Shown: positions 49,921 to 58,605 of the stretch, piece after piece
Layout: every line of letters starts with the position of its first letter
How positions within the stretch are numbered: position 1 is the stretch's first letter
DNA from: Kribbella rubisoli
GTDB lineage: Bacteria > Actinomycetota > Actinomycetes > Propionibacteriales > Kribbellaceae
Direction of reading: 5' to 3'
DNA length: 64,000 nt
Assembly: GCF_004217145.1 (NCBI RefSeq)
Contig: NZ_SHKR01000002.1
Coordinates: 1-64,000, forward strand
Program-made: the position numbers and the translations under genes
The notes under the pieces: generated by a model
What the model was told of the DNA's origin: nothing
What the model saw: the letters and a program-made list of their open reading frames with translations, nothing else
The model's database searches: none

Positions 49921-50974
49921 GTGCGGCAACCAGCCGCGGCAGGTCGCGGCTGACCTCGACGAGGAACCAGGTCGGCAGCACCGGACGGCCGTCGTCGTCG
50001 GATGCGATCACCAACTGTGCGATCTCGAGCGAGATCTCCGCCAGCTCAACCAGCAGCGCCTTGCCGCGGTGTGCGAGCTGACGGGCCGCAGGGTTGGCGG
50101 AGGCCTTGTCGGCAGCGAGTTCCTTGATCAGACGGGCGCGGAAGGTCTCGGCGAGGAAGTACAGCAGGTCGCGGTCCTCCGGAGCTGCCGGCCAACCGGT
50201 CTCACCCTTGAGCACGGCGTCCAGTCCGAACGCGTGGCGGACCGTCTTCACGTACGCGCGGAACGTGGAGGCGTGCGCGGCGGACAAGGTGCCGAAGGCA
50301 AGCACCCGGAGGGTCTCGTCGGACACGTCATCGCCGTACGAGTGGAGGGCGTCCGAGAGCATGTGCCAGGAGCGTGGGGTGGAGAACGGCTCCTCGGTCT
50401 TCGGCGGTGCGGTCCACAGGTGGTCGGGGCGGTTGCGCAGGTACTCGAGCACCCACGGGTGGATGCCCGCCGCGCCTGCCCACTGCAGCCAGTCGCTCGC
50501 GGAGGCACGCAGGTGGACGTGGACCAGCCTGTTGACCAGTGCGCTCGCCATCGGACGGGCCAGGGCGTTGTCGGTGGCCCGGTTGCCGGCGCCGATCACC
50601 ACGGAGCCCTCGGGCAGCTCGTACTCACCGATCCGGCGGTCGAGGATGAGTGAGTAGAACGCCTTCTGAACCTCGGCGGACGATGCGTTCAGCTCGTCGA
50701 GGAACAGGCAGTACGGCTCGTCCCGCGCGATCGCGACGGGCGGTGCGAAGCGGCTACGGCCGTCGACGATCTGCGGTACGCCGATGAGGTCCTCCGGCGC
50801 GAGCTGCGTGCCCAGCAGCGTCACGCACTCCAGACCGAGTGATTCGGCGAAGGCCCGCACCAGACTGCTCTTCCCGATCCCCGGTGCGCCCCAGAGGAAG
50901 ACCGGGCGGACGACTGCGACGTGCAGCAGTACTTCGGGCAGCTCTGCCGCCGATACCGTGATTCCCGCCTGCAT
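49913..50974 (-). CDS. MoxR-type AAA+ ATPase
   Basis: 353 residues. Walker A is FLWGAPGIGKSSLV near residue 27, Walker B CLFLDELNASSAEVQ near 89, sensor 1 VVIGAGNRATDN and the arginine-finger region VNRLVHVH. The lid and C-terminal helical bundle are complete. It is the energy-providing partner of the VWA protein with which it overlaps by 8 bp. AAGGAA precedes the ATG. Confidence 0.9.
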   Translation of the reverse strand: MQAGITVSAAELPEVLLHVAVVRPVFLWGAPGIGKSSLVRAFAESLGLECVTLLGTQLAPEDLIGVPQIVDGRSRFAPPVAIARDEPYCLFLDELNASSAEVQKAFYSLILDRRIGEYELPEGSVVIGAGNRATDNALARPMASALVNRLVHVHLRASASDWLQWAGAAGIHPWVLEYLRNRPDHLWTAPPKTEEPFSTPRSWHMLSDALHSYGDDVSDETLRVLAFGTLSAAHASTFRAYVKTVRHAFGLDAVLKGETGWPAAPEDRDLLYFLAETFRARLIKELAADKASANPAARQLAHRGKALLVELAEISLEIAQLVIASDDDGRPVLPTWFLVEVSRDLPRLVAARA

Positions 50975-51120
50975 TCGTTCCTTTCGATTTCGTCGCTGGT
51001 CAGCCCTTCAGGATCCTCCTGGCGTCACGGTGTGTCACTCTGTTTTCCACGGCGCTTCCGTTACCGGTGGTTACTGGCTAGGGTGCGGCCCGTTGTCTTC
51101 GGAGTACTGGGGGGTCTCTC

Positions 51121-52983
51121 GTGGTGAGCTTTCGGGTCAAGGCTGCGGCTGTGTGCGCCGTCGTACTGCTGCCGCTGTCGGCGTCGCAGGTGATGGCTGC
51201 CGACCCGCCACCGCACCTGGGAGCGGGGGTGCTCGTCCCGGGGCGGTCTGCGGTCGACGTCGGGATGTCCGGCGCCCGCGTGGTCGTGTCGAACCCGGTC
51301 TACGAGACCAGCAACAACGGGGCCACCTGGACCGCTTCCGGCGGCACGAACGTCGGCAAGCCGCTGCAGGTCGAGGGGACTGCGCTGCTGACGTTCGACG
51401 GGAGTACTGCGAAGGTCGGCGGGCTCACGTTCCCCGCTGCGGACGAGGTGGTTCTCGGGAAGGGCGGCAAGCTCGTCTCGGACCGTACGCCGGCTGGAGC
51501 GACCGCGGCTGTGTACGACGTTGCCTCCAAGACCAAGCTGGCCGACTACGCGCCGCCGTTCGCCATGTCCGGCGACACCGTGTGGAAGGTGACGTCGCCG
51601 GGGCATCTGGACGGCAAGAACCTGACTACTGGTGACGTGAAGACCGTACTGGTCGCGACTGCGTGCACCGTAGGCCCGGACGACGTGAACGGCCGCTGGG
51701 CTGTGCTGAGCGGCTGCAACCAGGTTGTCGACGTCACCGGACCGCAGCCGCCGCGGAATCTGTCCGTGGCCGCGGACTCCCAGCTGGGCAACGGCTTTGC
51801 TGTGCAGGCGTCTGGATCGGACCTGCTGGTCACTGACCTCAACGATCCAGCTCTCGGGCAGCGCAGGTACGGACCGATCCGCACAGCCAGTCCCAGCTTC
51901 CGCGCGGACGGCTCCGGTCTGGCGAAGATCGTGTACGCCGACGCGGACGGCAATCCGCGAGTGATCACGCTGAGCTGGCTGACCCCGGACCCGCAGCAGC
52001 ACCCGGACACGCTTGCACCTGTGCTGACCAGTGCGTCGGCCGGCGACCGGGTGCGTGACAACACCAGCTTGTCCTTCGACTGGGCCTTTACTGACCCGCA
52101 GGACCCGAACTCGCCTGCCACGGGCGTATTGAGCTACGACCTGCGCATCCAGCAGCGCCCGAACCGCACCTCGCCGTACGGCGCGTGGAACTTGGTGCCG
52201 GCGTGGCAGGGGCTGAAGACGACCGCAGCGAGTCTGACTGCGCCGATCGGCACGGATACATGCTGGTCCGTTCGTGCGCGTGACTACGCGGGCAATGTGA
52301 GCGCGTGGAGTGCGTCGTACTGCAGTGAGGTCGACGGGACTGCGCCGTCCCTTGTGACTTGGCGGATCGGCGACCGTGTGCAGTTGACCGGGACCGCGAC
52401 TGTTCGGTGGGCGTACAAGGACGACACCGACATCGCGTCGTACGACGTGGTCTACAAGACCGCCGCACCGGGCGTTGCGTTCGGCAAGTGGATCTACCCG
52501 GCCACCTGGCAGAACACCCGCATCACGTCGATCACCTGGGCTCCGCGCCTCGGCTGGGACGAGTGCTTCATGGTCCGCTCCCGCGACTACCTGGGCAACC
52601 TGTCCGCCTGGACCGCCCCCATTTGCTCAGTAGCCCCCGAAGACGACCGCGCCCTGACCTCCGCCGGCACCGTCAGCCGCACCACCAGCACCCTGGCCTT
52701 CCAAGGCACCACCACCATCCTCAAAGCCAACGGCGCCTACCTGACCAAGGCCACGGAAGCGGGCCAACGCATTGCGCTGGTGGCCCTCCACGGCCCCGGC
52801 CAAGGCCGCGTAGACATCTACCACGCCAACATCAAAATCGGCACCGTCTCCCTGGCAGCCACCACCACAAGCCGAGTAGTCACCTATCTCCCCACCACGG
52901 TGTTCCGCACCGGCGCTCTCAAAATCATCTCGACCAGCACCGCCCCAGCCTCAATAGACGCAGTAGCCCTACTCCGCGCGTGA
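51121..52983 (+). CDS. Large secreted protein with Fn3-like repeats
   Basis: 620 residues: signal peptide to about 26 (LPLSASQVMA), a beta-rich N-terminal region to about 290, two Fn3-like repeats at about 300-410 and 410-510 (each ends with a C-x-(S/M)-VR-(A/S)-RDY(A/L)GN(V/L)SAW motif), and a final beta-sandwich (RTTSTLAFQGTTTILKANGAYLTKAT). No catalytic motif. GTG start, with a second GTG one codon later. The last ~120 codons favour CCC/ACC/GCC strings, unlike the rest. Surface adhesion is a guess. Confidence 0.7.
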   Translation: MVSFRVKAAAVCAVVLLPLSASQVMAADPPPHLGAGVLVPGRSAVDVGMSGARVVVSNPVYETSNNGATWTASGGTNVGKPLQVEGTALLTFDGSTAKVGGLTFPAADEVVLGKGGKLVSDRTPAGATAAVYDVASKTKLADYAPPFAMSGDTVWKVTSPGHLDGKNLTTGDVKTVLVATACTVGPDDVNGRWAVLSGCNQVVDVTGPQPPRNLSVAADSQLGNGFAVQASGSDLLVTDLNDPALGQRRYGPIRTASPSFRADGSGLAKIVYADADGNPRVITLSWLTPDPQQHPDTLAPVLTSASAGDRVRDNTSLSFDWAFTDPQDPNSPATGVLSYDLRIQQRPNRTSPYGAWNLVPAWQGLKTTAASLTAPIGTDTCWSVRARDYAGNVSAWSASYCSEVDGTAPSLVTWRIGDRVQLTGTATVRWAYKDDTDIASYDVVYKTAAPGVAFGKWIYPATWQNTRITSITWAPRLGWDECFMVRSRDYLGNLSAWTAPICSVAPEDDRALTSAGTVSRTTSTLAFQGTTTILKANGAYLTKATEAGQRIALVALHGPGQGRVDIYHANIKIGTVSLAATTTSRVVTYLPTTVFRTGALKIISTSTAPASIDAVALLRA

Positions 52984-53132
52984 TTCAAAGCAAGGTCACC
53001 CCGCTCAGCCCGATGTACCGTGGGCTGCTCGGACCTCCCGGCTTCCCAGGCGGCGCTCGAATCTTGAACCCGGTGGCCTCCACCCGGGCCCTGAGACCCG
53101 CCTGAAGGCGCGATCGGCTGGACCAACCGAGC

Positions 53133-53330
53133 GGTCAACCCCTCAACGGGAGGGTGTGCAGGTGGTGCGTTCTGGGCCCGCTCGCGGTGGCGGGTCTTTC
53201 CCGTCGCTGGGATCGACAACCGGCGGGCCCGCCTTGAACTGCGCGCCATCGGGGTTAACCCCTGAGATTGCCGGTTGCCCTCACTGGATGCGAGGTGTCA
53301 AGCGACCATCTGAGGGGTTGACCCCTGAGA
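53133..53330. repeat. Three dispersed copies of a GGGGTTnACCCC-type palindromic element
   Basis: GGTCAACCCCTCA (53133-53145) is the exact inverted copy of TGAGGGGTTGACC (53311-53323). GGGGTTAACCCCTGAGA (53251-53267) and GGGGTTGACCCCTGAGA (53314-53330) differ at one base. The motif recalls the GTTAACCC palindromes at 25052-25067. Confidence 0.7.
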
Positions 53331-53341
53331 CGGTCGTGCCT

Positions 53342-53377
53342 CGGTCGCCTCGGTCGCCTCGGTCGCCTCGGTCGATC
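53342..53377. repeat. 9-bp tandem repeat CGGTCGCCT, three copies plus a partial fourth
   Basis: Exact units start at 53342, 53351 and 53360, with a diverged CGGTCGATC at 53369. Same unit length as the GGGTGGTTC array at 25136. No coding frame uses it. Confidence 0.8.
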
Positions 53378-53716
53378 GGCGTGGCGAGTGGGAGACGGTT
53401 CGGGGGCGGCTGCGGTGTCTTGGCGTGGGCAATCCCGGGCTCGGTCGCTTTGCGGAACATTCTTGCCGCCAGGCGCAAACTTGTTACCGCGAACGCAACC
53501 AGGCCCGACCTAGGATCCGAGCAGACTGCATAGCCTGCCCCGGGAGCGGAGCCGACCGTAAAACTGAGCCGGGCGCCGAGCCGTCCGGGAGCCCCGGGCC
53601 GGGCGGCGAGCTGACCGGGGAACCCGAGCCAGGAGCCGAGCGCAGCGAAGGCGTGGGGGGTGCGGGTGGCGGAGCCCCCGCTGGCGCCGAGCGGAGCGAG
53701 GGCGCAGAGAATAGGA

Positions 53717-53754
53717 GGGCGAGACACCCTGCGCTTTCCGCAGGCATGCCTCGC
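53717..53754 (-). terminator. Hairpin downstream of tRNA-Gly
   Basis: GGCGAG and CTCGCC flank CTGCG-ctttc-CGCAG, giving an interrupted stem just past the 3' end of the minus-strand tRNA gene. Probable terminator or processing signal. Confidence 0.5.
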
Positions 53755-53764
53755 CGCTCGCCCG

Positions 53765-53835
53765 AGCGGGTGACGAGAATCGAACTCGCGTAGTCAGTTT
53801 GGAAGACTGGGGCTCTACCATTGAGCTACACCCGC
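53765..53835 (-). tRNA. tRNA-Gly(TCC)
   Basis: A 71-base cloverleaf on the minus strand: acceptor GCGGGTG/CACCCGC, D stem GCTC/GAGC, anticodon loop CTTCCAA (anticodon TCC), T loop TTCGATT with stem GCGAG/CTCGT, discriminator T. CCA is not encoded. The anticodon stem's outermost pair is C-A. Confidence 0.92.
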
Positions 53836-53945
53836 GTGGTGCTGCGGAACATGATTCCACAGACCGGGGGGTGGACTCAAAATGGGTTTCGAGAGCCCGG
53901 TGGCGCGAGCAGTGGTTCGGGGCGGCTAGACTTCTCCGGTCACTG

Positions 53946-54018
53946 CGGGGCGTAGCGTAGTGGCTAGCGCGCCTGCTTTGGGAGCAGGAGACCGCAGGTT
54001 CGAGTCCTGTCGCCCCGA
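53946..54018 (+). tRNA. tRNA-Pro(TGG)
   Basis: A 73-base cloverleaf: acceptor CGGGGCG/CGCCCCG, anticodon stem CCTGC/GCAGG with loop TTTGGGA (anticodon TGG), T stem-loop GCAGG-TTCGAGT-CCTGT, discriminator A. CCA is not encoded. It lies 78 bp upstream of tig, in the same direction. Confidence 0.93.
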
Positions 54019-54096
54019 CAAACCCCCTGCAGCTCTGCTGCGGTCCGGGCCGTCGCCCGTGCTGGCAATGTCATCGAATCAAGGAGAACCGCCACC

Positions 54097-55497
54097 GTGA
54101 AGAGCACCGTCGAGTCCTTGAGCCCGACGAAGGTCAAGCTCATTGTCGAGGTGCCGTTCGAGGAGCTCAAGCCGAGCCTCGACGCGGCGTACAAGAGCAT
54201 CGCCCAGCAGATCCAGGTGCCGGGCTTCCGCAAGGGCAAGATCCCGCCGCAGGTCATCGACCAGCGCGTGGGCCGGGGCCCTGTGCTCGAGGAGGCGATC
54301 AACGACGCGCTCCCGAAGCTCTACTCGCAGGCTGTCAGCGACAACCAGGTGAAGGCGATCGGCCGGCCCGAGGTTGACGTGACCGAGTTCAACGACAAGG
54401 AGAGCCTGCAGTTCTCCGCCGAGGTGGAGGTCCGCCCGGAGATCACCCTGCCGGACCTCGAGGGCCTGGAGGCCCAGGTCGAGGACCTCGCGATCTCCGA
54501 CGACGAGGTCGACGAGCAGATCGAGGGCCTGCGGCAGCGGTTCGGCTCGCTGAACCCGGTCGAGCGCGCGGTGCAGGACAAGGACTTCATCACCCTGGAC
54601 CTGTCGGCCAGCAAGGACGGCGAGAAGGTCGAGGAGGCGCAGGCGACCGGCCTGTCGTACCAGGTGGGCAGCGGTCAGCTGCTGGACGGCCTGGACGAGG
54701 CGGTCATCGGCCTGAGCGCCGGCGAGAAGAAGACGTTCGTGACCCAGTTGGTCGGCGGTGCGCTCAAGGGCGACGACGTCGATGTCGAGGTGACGGTGAC
54801 CGCGGTCAAGGAGCAGGAGCTGCCGGAGCTCGACGACGAGTTCGCGCAGACCGCTTCGGAGTTCGACACCGCGGAGGAGCTGACCGCCGACGTGCGGACC
54901 CGGCTGGAGCGCGGCAAGCGGCTCGAGCAGGCCGGCGAGGCGCGTGACGCCGTACTGGAGAAGATCCTGACGCTGGTCGACGTGCCGGTGCCCGAGGGTC
55001 TGCTGACCGACGAGCTCGCCGCCCGCAAGGAGAACCTTGAGCAGCAGCTCGGGTACTCCGGGATGACGATGGAGCAGTTCCTCGAGGGTGAGGAGCAGTC
55101 CCAGGACGAGTTCGACGAGGACCTGAAGAAGCGCTCCGAGGACGCGATCAAGGCGCAGTTCGTGCTGGACCTGGTGGCCGAGCAGCAGGAGCTGAGCGTC
55201 AACGACCAGGAGCTGACCGAGCACATCGTCCGGCACGCGCAGCGTTCCGGCGTGAGCCCGGACCAGTTCGCCCAGCACGCGGTCGAGAACAACCTGGTCC
55301 CGAGCCTGGTGTCCGAGGTCGTCCGCGGCAAGGCGCTCGCCTACCTGGTCGAGAACGCGACGGTCACCGACGCGTCCGGCAACACGGTCGAGCTGAAGAC
55401 CCTGCAGCCTGACGGCACGTACGCCGACCCCGAGGCCGAGGGGGCCGACGAGGCGTCCGACGCCGAGGCCCCGGTCGCGGAGCCCGCGAAGGCCTGA
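54097..55497 (+). CDS. tig: Trigger factor, ribosome-associated chaperone and prolyl isomerase
   Basis: 466 residues. The ribosome-binding N-domain carries the signature GFRKGKIPP near residue 44. The PPIase domain is at about 160-245 (FITLDLSASKDG...LLDGLDEAVIGLSAGEKKTF). The helical chaperone domain follows and the tail is acidic (EGADEASDAEAPVAE). It folds nascent chains. AAGGAG lies ten bases before the GTG. A strong terminator follows, separating it from clpP1. Confidence 0.96.
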   Translation: MKSTVESLSPTKVKLIVEVPFEELKPSLDAAYKSIAQQIQVPGFRKGKIPPQVIDQRVGRGPVLEEAINDALPKLYSQAVSDNQVKAIGRPEVDVTEFNDKESLQFSAEVEVRPEITLPDLEGLEAQVEDLAISDDEVDEQIEGLRQRFGSLNPVERAVQDKDFITLDLSASKDGEKVEEAQATGLSYQVGSGQLLDGLDEAVIGLSAGEKKTFVTQLVGGALKGDDVDVEVTVTAVKEQELPELDDEFAQTASEFDTAEELTADVRTRLERGKRLEQAGEARDAVLEKILTLVDVPVPEGLLTDELAARKENLEQQLGYSGMTMEQFLEGEEQSQDEFDEDLKKRSEDAIKAQFVLDLVAEQQELSVNDQELTEHIVRHAQRSGVSPDQFAQHAVENNLVPSLVSEVVRGKALAYLVENATVTDASGNTVELKTLQPDGTYADPEAEGADEASDAEAPVAEPAKA

Positions 55498-55507
55498 TCC
55501 ACGCCGT

Positions 55508-55543
55508 AACGGCCCGGAACCCAGCGATGGGTTCCGGGCCGTT
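55508..55543 (+). terminator. Intrinsic terminator after tig
   Basis: A perfect 15-bp stem AACGGCCCGGAACCC / GGGTTCCGGGCCGTT with a 6-base loop, 10 bp after the tig stop. Confidence 0.88.
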
Positions 55544-55629
55544 CGCATTTCGGGAACCGGCTGCAAGGAAACTGACAGGTCGACCGCCTAGCGTGGGCGG
55601 TGAAACGATTTCCGAGCGAGGGGGCTGGT

Positions 55630-55737
55630 GTGACCGCGCTGCTGGAGGAGCCTGAGGTCGACCGTCCGGAGCTCCCCGAAGTACCTGACGAGGCAGCGGT
55701 CGACGAGCCCGGATCCGTTGTTCTGTGCGGCTGGTGA
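55630..55737 (+). CDS. Possible 35-residue acidic peptide ending in VVLCGW (upstream ORF of clpP1)
   Basis: GTG 55630 to TGA 55737. The peptide starts MTALLEEPEVDRPELPEV, is rich in Glu/Asp/Pro, and ends GSVVLCGW. GAGCGAGGGG lies just upstream as a ribosome site. Third-position GC preference is normal for this genome. It sits between the tig terminator and clpP1. It could be a leader peptide controlling clpP1P2, a secreted or modified small peptide, or chance. No modification enzyme is nearby. Confidence 0.4.
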   Translation: MTALLEEPEVDRPELPEVPDEAAVDEPGSVVLCGW

Positions 55738-55783
55738 ATGTGTCCCGAATTCGCTGACAGCAGACAGAACAGGCAGCAGGATG

Positions 55784-55797
55784 CGCCGTGAGCGAAC
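55784..55797. promoter_or_regulatory. ClgR-like box upstream of clpP1
   Basis: CGCCGTGAGCGAAC fits the CGC-N5-GCG core recalled for ClgR, the actinobacterial activator of clpP1P2 and other protease genes. It ends 51 bp before the clpP1 GTG, a position suited to activation. The match is by eye. Confidence 0.6.
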
Positions 55798-55835
55798 ACC
55801 TACGGCCCAGCCTTAGGTCTGTCGCCGCCGACCAG

Positions 55836-55841
55836 TAATGT
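55836..55841 (+). promoter_or_regulatory. Possible -10 element for a leaderless clpP1 mRNA
   Basis: TAATGT ends 7 bases before the clpP1 GTG (55849) and there is no Shine-Dalgarno in front of that GTG. The spacing suits transcription starting at or one base before the start codon. Confidence 0.35.
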
Positions 55842-55848
55842 CGGGTTC

Positions 55849-56472
55849 GTGAACGAGACATTTGCAGCCAGCCCCACCGCCGCGGGCGGCAACGGATCCG
55901 GCGGACAAGACGACGACATCTACCGCGAGCTGCGGAAAAACCGGATCATCTTCCTGGGCTCCGAGGTTCGCGACGACAACTCGAACGCGATCATCGCGCA
56001 GATGCTGCTTCTGAACGCTCAGGACCCCAACGCGGACATCTGGCTGTACATCAACTCGCCGGGTGGCTCGGTGGACTCCGGCATGGCGATCTACGACACC
56101 ATGCAGTGGATCTCCAACGACGTCGCCACCGTCGGGATGGGTCTGGCCGCCTCGATGGGCCAGTTCCTGCTCTGCGCCGGCGCGAAGAACAAGCGGTTCG
56201 CGCTGCCGCACACCCGGGTCATGATGCACCAGCCGTCCGGCGGTATGGGCGGTACGGCCTCCGACATCAAGATCCAGGCCGAGCAGTCGCTGCACCTGAA
56301 GGCGCTGCTGTTCAAGCTGATCGCGGAGCACACCGGCCAGCAGCTCGAGCAGGTCGAGAACGACGCGGACCGCGACCGCTGGTTCACCGCCGACGCGGCC
56401 AAGGAGTACGGCTTCATCGACCACGTGGTCACCAGCGCCGCCCAGCTCAGCCAGGGCAGCCCGAACTCCTGA
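55849..56472 (+). CDS. clpP1: ATP-dependent Clp protease proteolytic subunit 1
   Basis: 207 residues. The catalytic triad is visible: Ser102 in [11 protein letters not shown], His127 in [11 protein letters not shown], and the Asp in the NDADRDRW segment (about 171-175). Actinobacterial ClpP1 forms a mixed tetradecamer with ClpP2. There is a GTG start without a ribosome site; it may be leaderless. clpP2 follows 31 bp later. Confidence 0.95.
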   Translation: MNETFAASPTAAGGNGSGGQDDDIYRELRKNRIIFLGSEVRDDNSNAIIAQMLLLNAQDPNADIWLYINSPGGSVDSGMAIYDTMQWISNDVATVGMGLAASMGQFLLCAGAKNKRFALPHTRVMMHQPSGGMGGTASDIKIQAEQSLHLKALLFKLIAEHTGQQLEQVENDADRDRWFTADAAKEYGFIDHVVTSAAQLSQGSPNS

Positions 56473-56503
56473 TCTCCCACTCCGTCTCAGTTAAGGACGC
56501 ACA

Positions 56504-57115
56504 ATGAACTACTTCATCCCGCAGTGGGAGGAGCGCACGTCGTACGGCATGCGCCGCATCGATCCCTACACGAAGCTGTTCGAGGACCGGATCATCTTCC
56601 TCGGCACGCCGATCACCGACGAGATCGCGAACGCGGTGATGGCGCAGCTGCTGTGCCTGCAGTCGATGGACTCCGACCGCGACATCAGCATCTACATCAA
56701 CTCCCCGGGCGGCTCGTTCACGGCGCTGACCGCGATCTATGACACCGTCCGCTACATCAAGCCGGATGTGCAGACGGTCTGCCTCGGCCAGGCGGCGTCC
56801 GCGGCGGCTGTGCTGCTCGCGGCCGGTACGCCGGGCAAGCGCCTCGCCCTGCCGAACAGCCGGATCATCATCCACCAGCCGGCCACCGAGGGCACCTACG
56901 GCCAGTCCTCCGACATCGAGATCCAGGCGAACGAGATTCTCCGCCTGCGTGCGCTGCTGGAGACCATGCTGGCCGACTCCAGCGGCAAGTCCCGCGAGGA
57001 GGTCTCCCGCGACATCGAGCGGGACAAGTTCCTGACCGCCGAGCAGGCCATCGAGTACGGCCTGATCGACGACGTCCTGCAGACCCTCAAGACCCCGGTC
57101 CCGGCCGGCGTCTGA
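56504..57115 (+). CDS. clpP2: ATP-dependent Clp protease proteolytic subunit 2
   Basis: 203 residues. Ser99 (CLGQAASAAAV), His124 (SRIIIHQPATEG) and the Asp in IERDKFLTAEQ complete the triad. It partners with ClpP1, and in mycobacteria ClpP2 docks the ATPase. AAGGA precedes the ATG. Followed by a U-tailed terminator, so clpX has its own promoter. Confidence 0.95.
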   Translation: MNYFIPQWEERTSYGMRRIDPYTKLFEDRIIFLGTPITDEIANAVMAQLLCLQSMDSDRDISIYINSPGGSFTALTAIYDTVRYIKPDVQTVCLGQAASAAAVLLAAGTPGKRLALPNSRIIIHQPATEGTYGQSSDIEIQANEILRLRALLETMLADSSGKSREEVSRDIERDKFLTAEQAIEYGLIDDVLQTLKTPVPAGV

Positions 57116-57148
57116 CCCGGCCGACGGCCTGTCAAGAGCTCGACGCGT

Positions 57149-57192
57149 TCGCCACCGGCGTAGTCACAACCCGGTGGCGAGCGCGGTTTTTT
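57149..57192 (+). terminator. Intrinsic terminator after clpP2
   Basis: TCGCCACCGG / CCGGTGGCGA with a 12-base loop, then GCGCGG and a six-T run (57187-57192), unusual for its clear U-tail in this genome. Confidence 0.85.
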
Positions 57193-57250
57193 AGCCCACG
57201 ACGGGGTACCGTCGAAACGGTCCGACTGCGCATAGAAGGGATCTGTCCCG

Positions 57251-58543
<1,293 letters not shown>

Positions 58544-58559
58544 CAGAACACGACGAAGG

Positions 58560-58598
58560 GGAGGCCGGAGTCCGCTGTACGGCGGACTTCCGGCCTCC
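58560..58598. terminator. Bidirectional terminator between clpX and the aminotransferase gene
   Basis: GGAGGCCGGAGTCCGC pairs with GCGGACTTCCGGCCTCC, one bulged base. It is placed between convergent stops at 58543 and 58606. Confidence 0.85.
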
Positions 58599-58605
58599 TT
58601 CTCGT

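Larger units (their letters stand above)
52984..53764. other. 781-bp non-coding, repeat-bearing region
   Basis: Between the secreted Fn3-like protein and the tRNA-Gly gene I find no credible gene. Short open frames here are low-complexity Pro/Arg/Ala. It contains the GGGGTTAACCCC-type elements, a 9-bp tandem array, many loose GCCGAGC/GGAGCC repeats (about 53530-53710) and a hairpin next to the tRNA, listed separately. Confidence 0.6.

Noticed and set aside
53342..53377. Tandem repeats considered as a CRISPR array
   Set aside because: The 9-bp units abut without unique spacers and there are no cas genes in the window.
53425..53793. Short open frames in the repeat-rich non-coding region near tRNA-Gly
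   Set aside because: Composition is Pro/Gly/Glu/Arg low complexity, with no ribosome site, and one runs into the tRNA gene.
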